From positions 1,411,001 through 1,475,000 of the forward strand of contig JARHVA010004251.1 of assembly GCA_037957365.1 (NCBI GenBank): a DNA stretch of 64,000 nt, read 5' to 3'. A program made the translations under genes and the position numbers. Below the pieces are notes generated by a model. That model was not told the origin of the DNA and made no database searches. It was given only the letters and a program-made list of their open reading frames with translations. Source of the DNA: Torreya grandis. Taxonomy: Eukaryota > Streptophyta > Pinopsida > Cupressales > Taxaceae. Positions 10,554 through 21,579 of the stretch are shown piece after piece; position 1 is the first letter of the stretch, and every line of letters begins with the position of its first letter.

Positions 10554-13500
10554 ATGGTTTTGACACACAGTCAAACCAAGACTCTTCTTGACCACTCTAA
10601 CCATCAACCACTTTCATCTACCCCGTCCCTAACCAGTCCTATCATGGAGTTCCACTCAGAGACTGAAAGAACTCCTACAGGACCGACCCCGACCCAGACT
10701 CTCATCATCCCTGAAGGGGACCAAGATTTTGCACGATTCTTAGACCTCAACATCACAGCCCTCCAAAACTATCTCGCGAGAAACCAAACGCGAGACCTTT
10801 CGGGTGAAGTGGCGATGACATCAACACTATTCGCCACCCAACCTTTTATGACTCAACCTTTCACCTCAACCGTTAACGCGACCATGGACAATACGCAAAG
10901 TTTGGCCTCTTCATCTATTTTTGGACCGACCTCCATCAGGGTTTCATTACCCCCTCAACCACACGCAATTCAACCAAGTTCTACATCATACCAGAACTTG
11001 ATTGTCTCAACCCCTCACACTCTTGCGCCCATAAATGTAGGAGTGTCTACCTCCCCTTTTGCCAATGCCACCATGCAACCACCTTCGGCGGTACCTAGTC
11101 AATTTATGCCTTCTACCTTCATAACCCAACCACTCTTAGCCTCCACTTCTGCCCCTGAGACTAGTCATCCGTACATTGCACCCTTACTGGTACAACCGAC
11201 TACGTCGTATGCCTCTTCTAGCCTCTTTCAAGTGCCCTACAACCTAGGGGGCACTCAACCCGCCAATCCATCAGCAGATCTCATCAAAATGCTGATGGAT
11301 AAAATGTTCAATCTCGAAGCCTCCATTTTTGGTTCAAGCAATGTCCTGTCATACAACCAGATTTGCAATGAGCCCATTCATCCTTCCGTCCCTATCCGAC
11401 CATATCCCAACCAATGGGAGCTTCCTAAATTTACTCGCTTCTAGAGCAAGGAAGACCCACAACAACACTTATAGGCATTTAGACATGCCTGTTACCTTAT
11501 TTCCCATGACGATGAGTTGCTTTTACGCACGTTTCCTATGTCCCTTTCTGGCCCTGCCCTTGATTGGTATAGCTCTCTTGCCAGACATTCTCTCTTTTCA
11601 TTCATTCAACTCACCCAATTATTTCTCGACCATTTCTCTATCAACATCACCAAACAAGTCTCAATCATAGACCTCTACTCCATTAGGCAATTTGACGACG
11701 AATCGATAGTCGATTTTGTCGCCTGCTGGAGAGGCCTGATTAACCAGCTCTCCTTCTCCTTATCGCAACCTGAGCTCATTGAGCTCTTTTCTCGAGCATG
11801 TGCCAGGCACATCTCATCCACCTTGCGGGTTCAAACATTCCACACTTTCGACGAGGCCTTCACCATGGCCCGAAAGCTTGAACTCCGCGCCATTGAAGAG
11901 GATAAGGTCAAATTGCATCATACCAACGCAAAAGCCAATGACCATACTTCTTCCAGACCTTCTTCTTTTGCCAATTCCGAACCTAAAGGAGTGGCCAACA
12001 CTGTGGTCATTAGATCACCATTCTCGACAACAACTAATCAATCTCAACCTTCGACATCTCACAGCATCACCAAACAATTCCAACAACAGTACATCCAGCG
12101 TTCATACACTCCACTTGGAGAATCATACGCTTCCGTTTTGGAAAAACTTGTCAAGCAGGGGGTCCTCAATCTCCCTCCAATCCGACCACCTCAATTCAAC
12201 CCTTCAAAAGCCCTCCCTACATGGTATAGGGAGGCCGACTTCTGCCACTTTCATCGCGTCCAAGGCCACGACATCAACAACTGCCGAACCTTCAAGAACA
12301 TTGTCCAAGACATGATCGACAAGGGGGATCTTATTTTAGATAACCTGAACGCCCCTCCCAATCAAAACATCGATATCTTCAGACACCCTTTTCCAAACCA
12401 TCCACCTACTCAAAACCATATGCAGACCATGACCAATGACCCTCAAGACCATAATATTCACACAATCAACACTATCTTGCCTCTTGTCCCTGACCAACCT
12501 CTTCCATCACATGATGAAGAACTTTATTCTCCTATTAGTCCTCCATCTACCTCTCCTATATTGGAGGATGCCTTGATCATACCTATGTCCTTAGCCTCAC
12601 ATTCATCTTTCCTCCCATTAATGGAGGACCCCGCCTTGCCTACTCCTCAAGCACAAATAGAAGGCACGATCACCCCCGCCATCTACCCTCTTGAGGAGTC
12701 GCACTCTCCTCTTTCTTCTCCACCAAGAGAAGACCCTGTCTCTTCACCCATTTCAACCAAGGAAGACCCAGTCACGATTTCCTCTTGCCTTTTGCCTGAG
12801 ATTGCTATATCTCACTCATCTCCATCCACATCTGAACCCAAACCCATATATAACCTTGCCTCACACAATGGTGGCCCTCGACCCAAACCAACGAAAGCCA
12901 CTAGACCACACTGGAGAACTCCTCCCCCACCTTCGTCATTACCTTCAATCTTGGGCCTGCATCCATCCACTCTACTAGGAGTGCTTCCCACTCCCATACC
13001 TCACAAAGGCAAGTCACCTCCATTACTCCCTCAACCCGCCAGACATATATCTCCTCCAAACCATCGACCAACGCCTCTTACGCCTCTTAAACCAAAGTCA
13101 TCAACCCCTACTGTAATAAGACATCCAGATCTGTTAGCAGGTTCTTATGCCTTACTGTTACGGTAATTGTTGCAGTCCTCTCGCATCAACCTCTCGCCTC
13201 TTAAACCATATCAATCTCTTAGACCAAAACCACCCTGGTTTGATGACACTCAGATTTGTACATATCATCACATGCTTGGGCACGACACCGAGCGTTGTTA
13301 TGCCCTTAAGGTCATCATTCACCATTGTCTGGGGAATGACACCCTTCTTCTCGACCACATTATCAACAAACCTTCAACACCGTCCCACTCATCAACTATC
13401 AGATCAAGACCCTCTTGGTTCGACAAATCTAAATTCTGCCACTATCACCACACTCCGAGACATGACACTGAGCATTGTTGTTCCCTCAAAGCTGCCACTC

Positions 13501-13859
13501 ATCAACGCCAGACAAAGGATACCCTTCTCATCAAGGATCCTCTTGACCACCCCTTCACCAAATCATCAACACCGACCCATGCTTCTCAAACCTCGTCACC
13601 TAAATCTGGATCTCCATCCCGGACCATGATCCCTTTATCACCTCTTACCCCCTTATTCAAAATCAACACTGTCAATCTGACCACCAAGCCTCAACCGACC
13701 TTGACCAATCTCTCAAACATTCTCCCTAGCCGCTGGGGGAATTCAACCTTCATCCAAACCTCGACCAACCTGTCAACCCCGTCTCGACCAAATATCAATC
13801 ACTCTTTCAACCAGACCTCGACTAGACTAGCCACCAAACATTTAACCCGACCTCAATAA
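10554..13859 (+). pseudogene. gag-like polyprotein, one frame with three internal stops
   Basis: One reading frame runs from ATG 10554 to TAA 13857-13859, about 1100 codons, broken by TAG at 11442 and 11472 and TAA at 13164. Residues 1-295 are Pro/Ser/Thr-rich. The part after the two TAGs (11475-11930) has the LTR-retrotransposon gag fold signature: PMSLSGPALDWYSSL, then SIRQFDDESIVDFVACWRG, then a Lys/Glu-rich helix. At 12236-12330 follows WYREADFCHFHRVQGHD..NC, a CxxH-type knuckle typical of Tat/Ogre gag. A Pro/Ser-rich linker (12340-13160) leads to two more copies of the knuckle module (13225-13345 and 13405-13520). Role: particle formation and RNA packaging (known for the family). All three stops could come from CAG or CAA by C-to-T change. 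The start is the first ATG in frame; an internal Met at residue 31 is also possible. No protease follows. Confidence 0.8.
13225..13530 (+). repeat. Tandem pair of gag CxxHH...GHDTE.C modules
   Basis: Module B (PWFDDTQICTYHHMLGHDTE) and module C (SWFDKSKFCHYHHTPRHDTE) are about 178 bp apart and share the same order: W-F-D, C-x2-H-H, H-D-T-E-x-C, then an L-K helix and D/K-D/T-L-L. Module A at 12236-12330 in the same frame has W-Y, C-x2-H, GHD and C. So the gag holds three metal-binding-like modules. Module C has Arg for the Gly before His-Asp. Confidence 0.75.
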
Positions 13860-16345
13860 AATAATCAACCCAACCAAAGACCACATACTGACCAATCAAC
13901 CCTCAACCAACCATTGACCAAATCTCAACCAAACATTGACCAATCCTCGACCAGACATTCAACCAGTCTCGACCAATCAGCAACCATATCAACCAACTTC
14001 TTATCTAGCATCAACCATCATCGTGACCAATCTCGAAGAGGCAAATGGGGCAAATTTGTTCCTAATTGACTCAGACCCCCACATAACACACCAAGCATGG
14101 ACCAGGGACTTATCAGACCCTGAGCCCTTTTATGCCTTTCATCTGTGACCATTCTACTGTTAGTCGAGTACTCGTTCGCTTGACACTTTACCTTGAGCTC
14201 TTCCCTTGAGCAATCTCCGTCCTCTTAGTCCTCATTCCTTTCAACCCTACTCCCCTTAACAAATCCTCTTTAACCCTTTTATACAGTCGGGATGCTTTGT
14301 CCTAATAAAAGGGAGTCCTTGACCTTCTATAGTCTTGTCCATGACTCAACATTTCTGTCAAAAACATAATCAAGATGTCAACATATCCATGGTCACAAAC
14401 TTAAACTCAAATCAAATCAAAAAGGCAGACTTCTCCCTCAAAGGACAGCTATACTATCACTGCTGTAGCTAATAGACTGCTCCCTCGAAGGATAGCTATT
14501 CAAAGCCCTTATATATAAAGCAAAATATAGACCACTCCCTCGAAGGATGGCTGTGCCTAACTCTTGCTACAAACAACATCTTTCTTAGAGGCTTCCTGCA
14601 TCGATCAGCTTCGCAAATGACCACCAAGCAAATGACATCTCTCTACAGGCTTCCCGCATTGATCAGTTTGCACCATCACCATCACTAAAAAAAAAAAATA
14701 AATAAATAAATAAATTAAAAAAAAATGAATGAGTCATGGACTTGACTTATAGTTGTCTCAGGGTCTCCTATAAAAAGGGGCACAGTTATCTCTGCTCTTA
14801 AAACGGGTTACCCTATCTTCCTCTCCTATCACCTGCTCAAGGGACTTCGAGCTCACTTTAATGTCAAAGTGATTCGATTACCACTCTAACACAACCTATG
14901 GTCAACGACGTCATGCATGAATGGGGCTCTTGGTTCTCAACCCCTATTTATGCTGTCATTTTGGTCCTTGTCAATGAAAGAGCAATTATGCCTTTCACTT
15001 TCTCTACACTTTGGTTGCATCCAACCATTTTCAGACCACAAACCTCATCATTGTCCATTTCACATAGTTTCTATGGACACCAATACACATGGAAACTATC
15101 GACCCACCTCAATTTATGTTAAGCATAAACCAATACTTGCTGACGCATAAATAGACCTCAATTCATTTTTAGCATACATCCATCACGAATATGGAAAATT
15201 GCTAGGGATGACAGACCCCTCAACCAATGTTACAGAATACACCATTTGGAAAAGGCTGTAACATCTTCTTTCTCCTCATCATTTTGACCTTGACCTCGAC
15301 CAAGACCAACCTATTGATCATTTTGACCCTCTGTCTGAACTACATCAGTCTGAGGCCCCCTCCAATCTGGGCTATGTAGGTAGCACTCAGATGACACGCG
15401 TCTTCTGGGGTTAGCTCGACCACCCTCATTTGTTCATTTTTATGATGGACAAACCTTCTTTCCTTCTTTGACCCTGACCTTGCCCTCGACCACGACCAAT
15501 CCTTAACCTTTGACCCTTCCTCCCTTTTCGGGAGAACTACATTGGTCTGAGTCCCCCTCACACAAGGGCTATGTAGGTAGCACTCAGTCTTATGAGGTTA
15601 GCTCGACCATTCCTTTGTCCATCCAGTTGCTCGTTTGTCTCTCTCAAGACGACGACCTTTCATCTTCCATCATGACCAATCAACCAACTCTGCCAATGTC
15701 GAAGTCATTTCTGACTCCTCATGGGGCACATTTGAGATCACTTATATCTCAACCTCGACCACTGACCATTGGAGATCATACCTATCTCCACCGACTCTGA
15801 CCACTTCTGAGAAAACTCTATCTTGGTTTTGTTTGCACGCATGCTACCTCATGAATAGATAGCAAAATTGTTCGCAGACCATATTTTTAGACCCTCACAA
15901 GTATAGGATCGCAAGCCGATTGATCCGCACTACTTGTGACTTTTTCATGTTTTTGGGAGCACTTCCTGAGCCTGGGATACCTAGAACACGATGACCATTT
16001 GGAGCTACAGCTACGATTGAATAACCCAATCAGCAGACGACTAAATGCTGGGGCTCGATTATTTCAATTTTGGCACTCCTCAACCTTTTGACTGTGACCA
16101 TTTGACCTATCCATCTCGTGAAGTGATGTACGTGAAATCATAACTTTTTGCAGTGTTTTCACTCACTCTTCATCCTTCTCATCCACCTTTTGTCAAATCG
16201 GCACCCGACATCAGGTTCTCTTCCCTCAACTCCCGCTTTGAGGGGGAATACCTCATCCATAATCGGGGCAATCCACATCATCTCATATCTGGGGTAACCA
16301 ACTCCTATTTTTGTCTTGCAGTTCGTCTAGAACAACCAACAAGAC
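13860..16345 (+). other. 3' non-coding part of the gag-only element with internal repeats
   Basis: 13,860-14,150 is a degenerate run of gaccaatc/caacc units, readable as Asn/Gln/Ser/Thr-rich peptide. At 14,400-14,660 the block ccctcgaaggatagct recurs about every 60-70 bp. 15,280-15,460 and 15,462-15,625 form a diverged tandem duplication (shared gggctatgtaggtagcact and gaggttagctcgacca-like blocks). Short frames are present but none shows pol motifs. Confidence 0.65.
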
Positions 16346-16358
16346 AAAAAGGGGCAAA
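16346..16358 (+). promoter_or_regulatory. Polypurine tract of the gag-only element
   Basis: aaaaaggggcaaa directly precedes the 3' LTR start at 16359; this is the expected site for plus-strand DNA priming. Confidence 0.85.
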
Positions 16359-17826
16359 TGTAGACACCGAAATCGTGTCTAACCCTTGGTCCTTTCTCCC
16401 TCCTAGTCCCCCCTTGGCCCATTCCTAAACCTTGCAATTACTAATTTAAAATAATAAACTTATTTTGAATTATTAACCCCCCTCCTTTGACACATCACCC
16501 ATGACAACTTGCCTAGGACACCTCACCTTGGACTATTTCCCACCCTATGACTCACCCAAGACCTATTCTTACTCCTTTCCAACCGCCTAACCTACTCTCG
16601 TGCGTATTTATCCTTACCTTCGACATATCTCCAACAAATCTTGCACCTGGGGGATGGAGAACGGGCTTGCTGGGCCTTTTACTCACTCTTCACCTGCCGA
16701 CGTCGATCAACTATCAGCCGACGTCGGCGAGATCACCGACATCGGTTTACTTAAACTGGCTTCTCTCCCTCTTTCTGGGCTAATCACAAAATCTAATCGC
16801 TAATCACAAACTTCTAATCACAAATTTTGAATCTGGGGCACTAATCATGAATCTGGAATTTGGAGTCTTAGACCATTCGCCACTCTGCCAATCAATCTGC
16901 CAACCTCTCTACCAATTAATCTGACTCTTTCTCCCTCAGGTACACACAACAAGCTTCTACAAGCACAACAGGGATTCTCCATCAGCAACAGGGCTTCACA
17001 TCCGGCAACACCAGCAACAGGTCACCAGTCTGCAACACTTCTTCAGCAGGGCATAGGTAAGTACTCTGTTTGTGTTTTCATTTGTACTTTCTAGTCATTT
17101 GCTTCTAAACTAGATTCAGCACTTCTATCCCCCAAACCAGACTGCTAACCAGACTAGACCAGTCTCGAGTCCTGTCTCTCTGCTATCTCTATCTTCTGTT
17201 TGATCCTTCTGTCAGATCGTCGCTCCTGCCAACAAAGACCCTACACAGGGCATCCAACCAGACCCAGACCATTCCCCAAACCATTCAAACATGTCCATAA
17301 ACTCTGTCTCAGACCCATCCACGGATCAGACCCTGACCAGACCCGTCCACAGACCAAGACTTGCCCAGACCCGTCCATAGACCACTGCCCCGACCGACGT
17401 CGGTCACTACCCCAACCAACGTCGGCAGACCCCGACCACCGACGCCGGTGACTATGACAAAGCCGATAGCATCACTCAGGTAAGCTTTTGCTTCCGTTTT
17501 CTTTTTCAGTCTTTTATCATATCAATATTTAAACATTCTGTCTTTTATCAGACATCTTTTATCAAACAGTGGGTTGACATCCCTTAAGGAAGTTTTCATA
17601 CTTCTGGGAACAGGCTTTTGCTTGGCAACCCACCATCTATCCATCTAACGCCTTTTTGTCCAAGTCTCTTTCTTTGCAGGTGTCATTCCTCCACAGCCAA
17701 AGAGGAGTACTCACAGCGTCTAGATTATGGTGCGCATGACTACATCCAGGTACATACACGCCTTGACCATTTCCTTAGTTTCTTATTTCTCTCTTGAATG
17801 TAGAAAGTGAAATTTGCATAGAAACA
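16359..17826 (+). repeat. 3' LTR of the gag-only element
   Basis: 1468 bp, same ends as the 5' LTR. Relative to the 5' LTR it lacks two segments of 18 bp in the downstream dyad cluster and shows scattered transitions, many at CpG (for example gacgtcggt versus gacgtcgat). Confidence 0.95.
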
Positions 17827-17831
17827 CTAGT
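17827..17831. other. Target-site duplication, right (ctagt)
   Basis: Exact repeat of 7953-7957. Confidence 0.9.
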
Positions 17832-19329
17832 GCATAAAATAAATCATAAAACATTAGCACTTAATTGATTTATCACCTTGAAGAAAAATTGTAATTTTCA
17901 TAAAGAAAAATACATTTTTCAAAACCTTCTCCTTTTCAAGATCCTCTCTTGCATTCTAAAAAAAAACATATTTTTCATTCTTTTCAAGATCTTCCCCTAC
18001 ATTATGAGCATTATGTTTGGTTTTCATTTCTTATTTTGAACTAAATGCAACAAATTTTATTGTCACTAGGTTATTTTTAGTAGTGCTCCTAGGATTTTTT
18101 TACTGATGTTCCTAGGAATTATTCTTATAAAGTAGATTTGTGTCTGATGTAATTATCATGTGTAATGATAGATTCAAAATTAATATCATGTGTTTAGCAT
18201 CCCAAAAATTAATAAAAAAATAGAAATTATTTAATTTTTATAGATTAGAGGTCATAGTTCAACATACGTGTCACCATAATTGCTAATTTTATTATTTTTA
18301 TCTTTGGTTTCCACACTGCCACAATCTACATTTTCCCTTTCTCCTCCATCTATATTTTATTGCACTTTATTAATCCAAATTTCTCATAATTTTCTTTGAA
18401 GTAATGAAATTAATTTTTTTCTTTGGAGTAATGAAAACAAATTTCTCAAAATTTTATTGACAGTAATAACTAACCTACATTATCAAATATTGTTGTATAG
18501 GGTCCCATATATGATATGCTATTTATTTTATATGGATATTGATATGATATTATCTTGGATACATCTAGGATAAACTAGTATCCCTATGTATACACCTAGA
18601 TACATCCTTAGACATATCTAAGAGTAACTACATGCATCCTAGTATATCCAAGGCATATCTAGGGCATATCCATTCACTACCATCATAACAACTTGGTTAG
18701 GATGTTAGGGGCAAGTTATCTTTTGTAGGGTAGTAAAATTATAGATGATTTATTTATTATTATTTTGACATGTTTATCAAAATGCTAACATTAGCCATAT
18801 TAGTACATGTGAACCCTTTACAAAGAACCTACTTTAATATGTTAATTTCTCTTGATTTGTGTCCCGTACATTGTAACATTTGCACTATGCACTTGTTCTA
18901 AGATTAATGTAAGTTTGACCAGTGAATACATGACATTTGGCATTAAATTATATGTATTTTTTTTATTTAATTGTTTTTTTTTTACTTTATGCATATTATG
19001 TGGTTGATTTTTCTTATTTGGTTAAAGAAAACCTTATTTTAATTTATAATAATGAAAATCCCTATTTGATTTAAATTTATATTGGGTTTAATTTTAGGTT
19101 AGACCTAATTATTTAATTTTATGTATGAGGTTATTTTTATTTAGATATTTATTTTAATAATATAATTATTAATGTTAAGTTGATACCTTTTTTATTTTTT
19201 TAAATATTGGCTTTAATTTTAGGTTAGTCCTATTTATTTTTATTTTTAGGTTTCCATAACTCATTGATATGGGTTTTAGATATTATATTCTCATGGAATT
19301 ATATTGTTATAATGATGGAAAACTTTATG

Positions 19330-19388
<59 letters not shown>

Positions 19389-20440
19389 CATTTTATATGT
19401 GTAATCCAAAACATTGATCTAAATATATTTTACACAATTTAATCTTGAAAATATTTGTCTTTACTTCATGTCCTACAGAAACACCATCTCTCTTTTGTTA
19501 TGGACTTTATTAAAACATCATGAACATATATTTTTGATGCATTTGAATCAAAATAAGAAATAAAAACTAAACAAAATTGTCAAAATGTATGTAAGAAGAA
19601 TTACCATACTATTTCATTTGAAGTTTAACTTTTGCTTCTGGAATTTATCTTTTTATAACCTTTGTGAAGAGTCTTTTTTTACATTTGAGATAATTGTTTT
19701 GAGGGATATAATTTACTATGTTGTCATATGAAGATTTCTTAGCCTGAAATCAATTATAACCATAGTGTAAAATCAACACATGATGTTATCCTCCGCACAT
19801 AGTTTGATCAAGGTATTAGTATTTTGACATGAATTATATAACTAATACCTTAGCCAAAATGTGTGACACTTCTTACAATATCTTATGTAATGTTATTTGA
19901 TCACTAGATCCCCTATAATTATGTTTATGTATTAGTATACCCATGTGTGTCAAACTATTCATGAGCTTTGTGTTTCCACATTTTTCATACATGTATACCA
20001 ACATAGTTTCAACTAAAACATCTTTAAAAATAGGATTTTTATTATGCTAAGATGTATGTTCATTCCCTATTTCAAAGCTCTCATATTTTAAAGTAGTTCA
20101 CAATGGATTCTAAGATTGAATGTTAGTGGCACTACAATTATATTTAACTTTGGAATGAACAAGGCTAGATTTTTCATTTTGTAATTTTTACTCCATCATT
20201 TTTATAAGTCTTACATTTCAAATAAAATTGTTGAATTTAGTTAAAAATAAGAAATAAAAACTAAACAAATGTTGAGTTTCTAGGCTGAGTATATTCCCAA
20301 GGGAATATATAATTTTGATGCAAGCCACTATATGTTGAAAATATATTGGCTAGTTGAATAAGAATGAATTATTTTTCTACTTAAATAGAATGGATTAAAT
20401 AGCTATGGAATATCTTGAATAAAATGATTTAAATCATAGA
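17832..20440. other. AT-rich spacer with a (TA)27 tract and fragments of the dispersed repeat
   Basis: No coding. 19332-19386 is an uninterrupted TA microsatellite. 19,505-19,640 resembles 7,300-7,430 (caaaataagaaa, aaaactaa, gtaagaagaattaccata, tttgaagtt.aacttttg), and 19,735-19,790 carries the ttataaccata block, so this is an older copy of the dispersed repeat family on the minus strand. Confidence 0.55.
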
Positions 20441-21330
20441 ATAATTATCATCTAGCCCTAAACATTAAATATTCTCTTGTATTCCTCTTATCTTTCCACA
20501 ATGATTCAACAATTTATTTCAAAAATAATTCCATTGCTTATGGATGATGGTAGAATTATAGTTTTTATTGCATCACCCTTTTTATAATCTTTATTATGTC
20601 TATTTTTGTAATTGACAATCCTATTTTCTTCAATTCTTATCATCAAGCCTATGTGGGTAGTTCTTTTTTTGAACATCCAATTTTGTTTTTTCATTTTATG
20701 TCCTCAATAGACATATTTTATGCATTTTTTATTAATTTTTTATAAACCAACATTTTTAAAGCTTACATTTCATCATGTTGTCTTATGTCATCGACAAGCT
20801 TAGTTTGTGAATTTATTGTCGTCAACTATATTCAAGTAATCATTTTGTAAAAATAACTTTTTTATGTACTTGTTTTTGTTACCTATTGCATCCCATTTTC
20901 AATCCACATTTATTATGATTATTATTTTTCATTAAAAACCCTATTTTATGCTTTCACAATACATAAAAATAAAATCTATTATTTTTGGTATAACTATGTG
21001 TTCACAACTCAACATGTTTCAGATCACTAACTATGATCCATCATGAAGAGAAATAACTTTTCTCCTATTGATGGACCATGGTTGGTGATCTAAAACATGT
21101 TGAGTTAAAAATACATACAATTATACCAAAAAATCATATTATATTTTATGTAGTTATTATCATAGTTTTATGTGCTTCATCACTAGAAAACTAAGTACCA
21201 ATATTAGTCAACGTGAAAATAAATCCCAAGGAATCCATATTTTCCTTAGGGGTATAATAATCATGCCAAAATAAAACTCTTTAAACCAATGCAACAAGAT
21301 CCAAAACTAATGCAAAAAAGCACATAAATA
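20441..21330. repeat. Left copy of a ~0.9-kb duplicated segment with a hairpin element
   Basis: Block order (attctcttgta, ggatgatggtag, tttgtaattgacaatcct, tgtcatcgacaag, hairpin, ttttatg.agttattatcat, atatt.agt..gtgaaaa.aaatccca) matches 25,115-26,080. The two copies flank the tandem array at 21.6-24.06 kb, suggesting one large duplication or one composite repeat. Confidence 0.75.
20961..21151. repeat. MITE-like hairpin, 91-bp inverted arms
   Basis: Left arm 20961-21051 and right arm 21061-21151 are diverged reverse complements around a 9-base centre (aataacttt). Shared blocks are ggtataa, actcaacatgtttcagatca and gatccatcat. No TSD was established. A transposase-dependent MITE is one reading; a siRNA-producing hairpin is another. 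Confidence 0.7.
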
Positions 21331-21579
21331 ACAGTAAAATTAAAAGTTTTTTTGTTTTAGGCATTTCATACTTTCATTGGGAGATTAATGGTGATTTTTA
21401 CCAAGTAATGGTTAACTTGGTGAAAATGGATGATTAATCTTCATTCCATGAATTGTAATTTTTTAAAATATATTTTGCATTAGCCTAAAGAATACAACTT
21501 TCTATGGTAGCACCGATTACTACAACCTCATATGGATTGACACCTTTGCTTGACTCACCATTTGTTCCTTTTAAATGGT

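Larger units (their letters stand above)
7958..17826 (+). mobile_element. Complete gag-only (non-autonomous) Tat-like LTR retrotransposon, 9.87 kb
   Basis: Seen: two LTRs of 1504 and 1468 bp with TG...CA ends, exact 5-bp TSD, PBS, polypurine tract, a ~1.07-kb leader and one long gag-like frame. Not seen: protease, reverse transcriptase, RNase H or integrase motifs in any frame of the remaining 2.2 kb before the 3' LTR. The gag carries the C-F-H-R...GHD...C block known from Tat/Ogre-type Ty3/gypsy elements. This architecture matches the described class of gag-carrying non-autonomous elements (TR-GAG), which need pol in trans. The LTRs differ mainly by scattered transitions and by 36 bp of indel, so the insertion is younger than its surroundings. 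The sequence is C-rich on the plus strand and less AT-rich than its flanks. Confidence 0.92.

Noticed and set aside
18540..18690. Repeated tatctagg / tacatcctag words as a minisatellite
   Set aside because: No constant period or unit could be defined.
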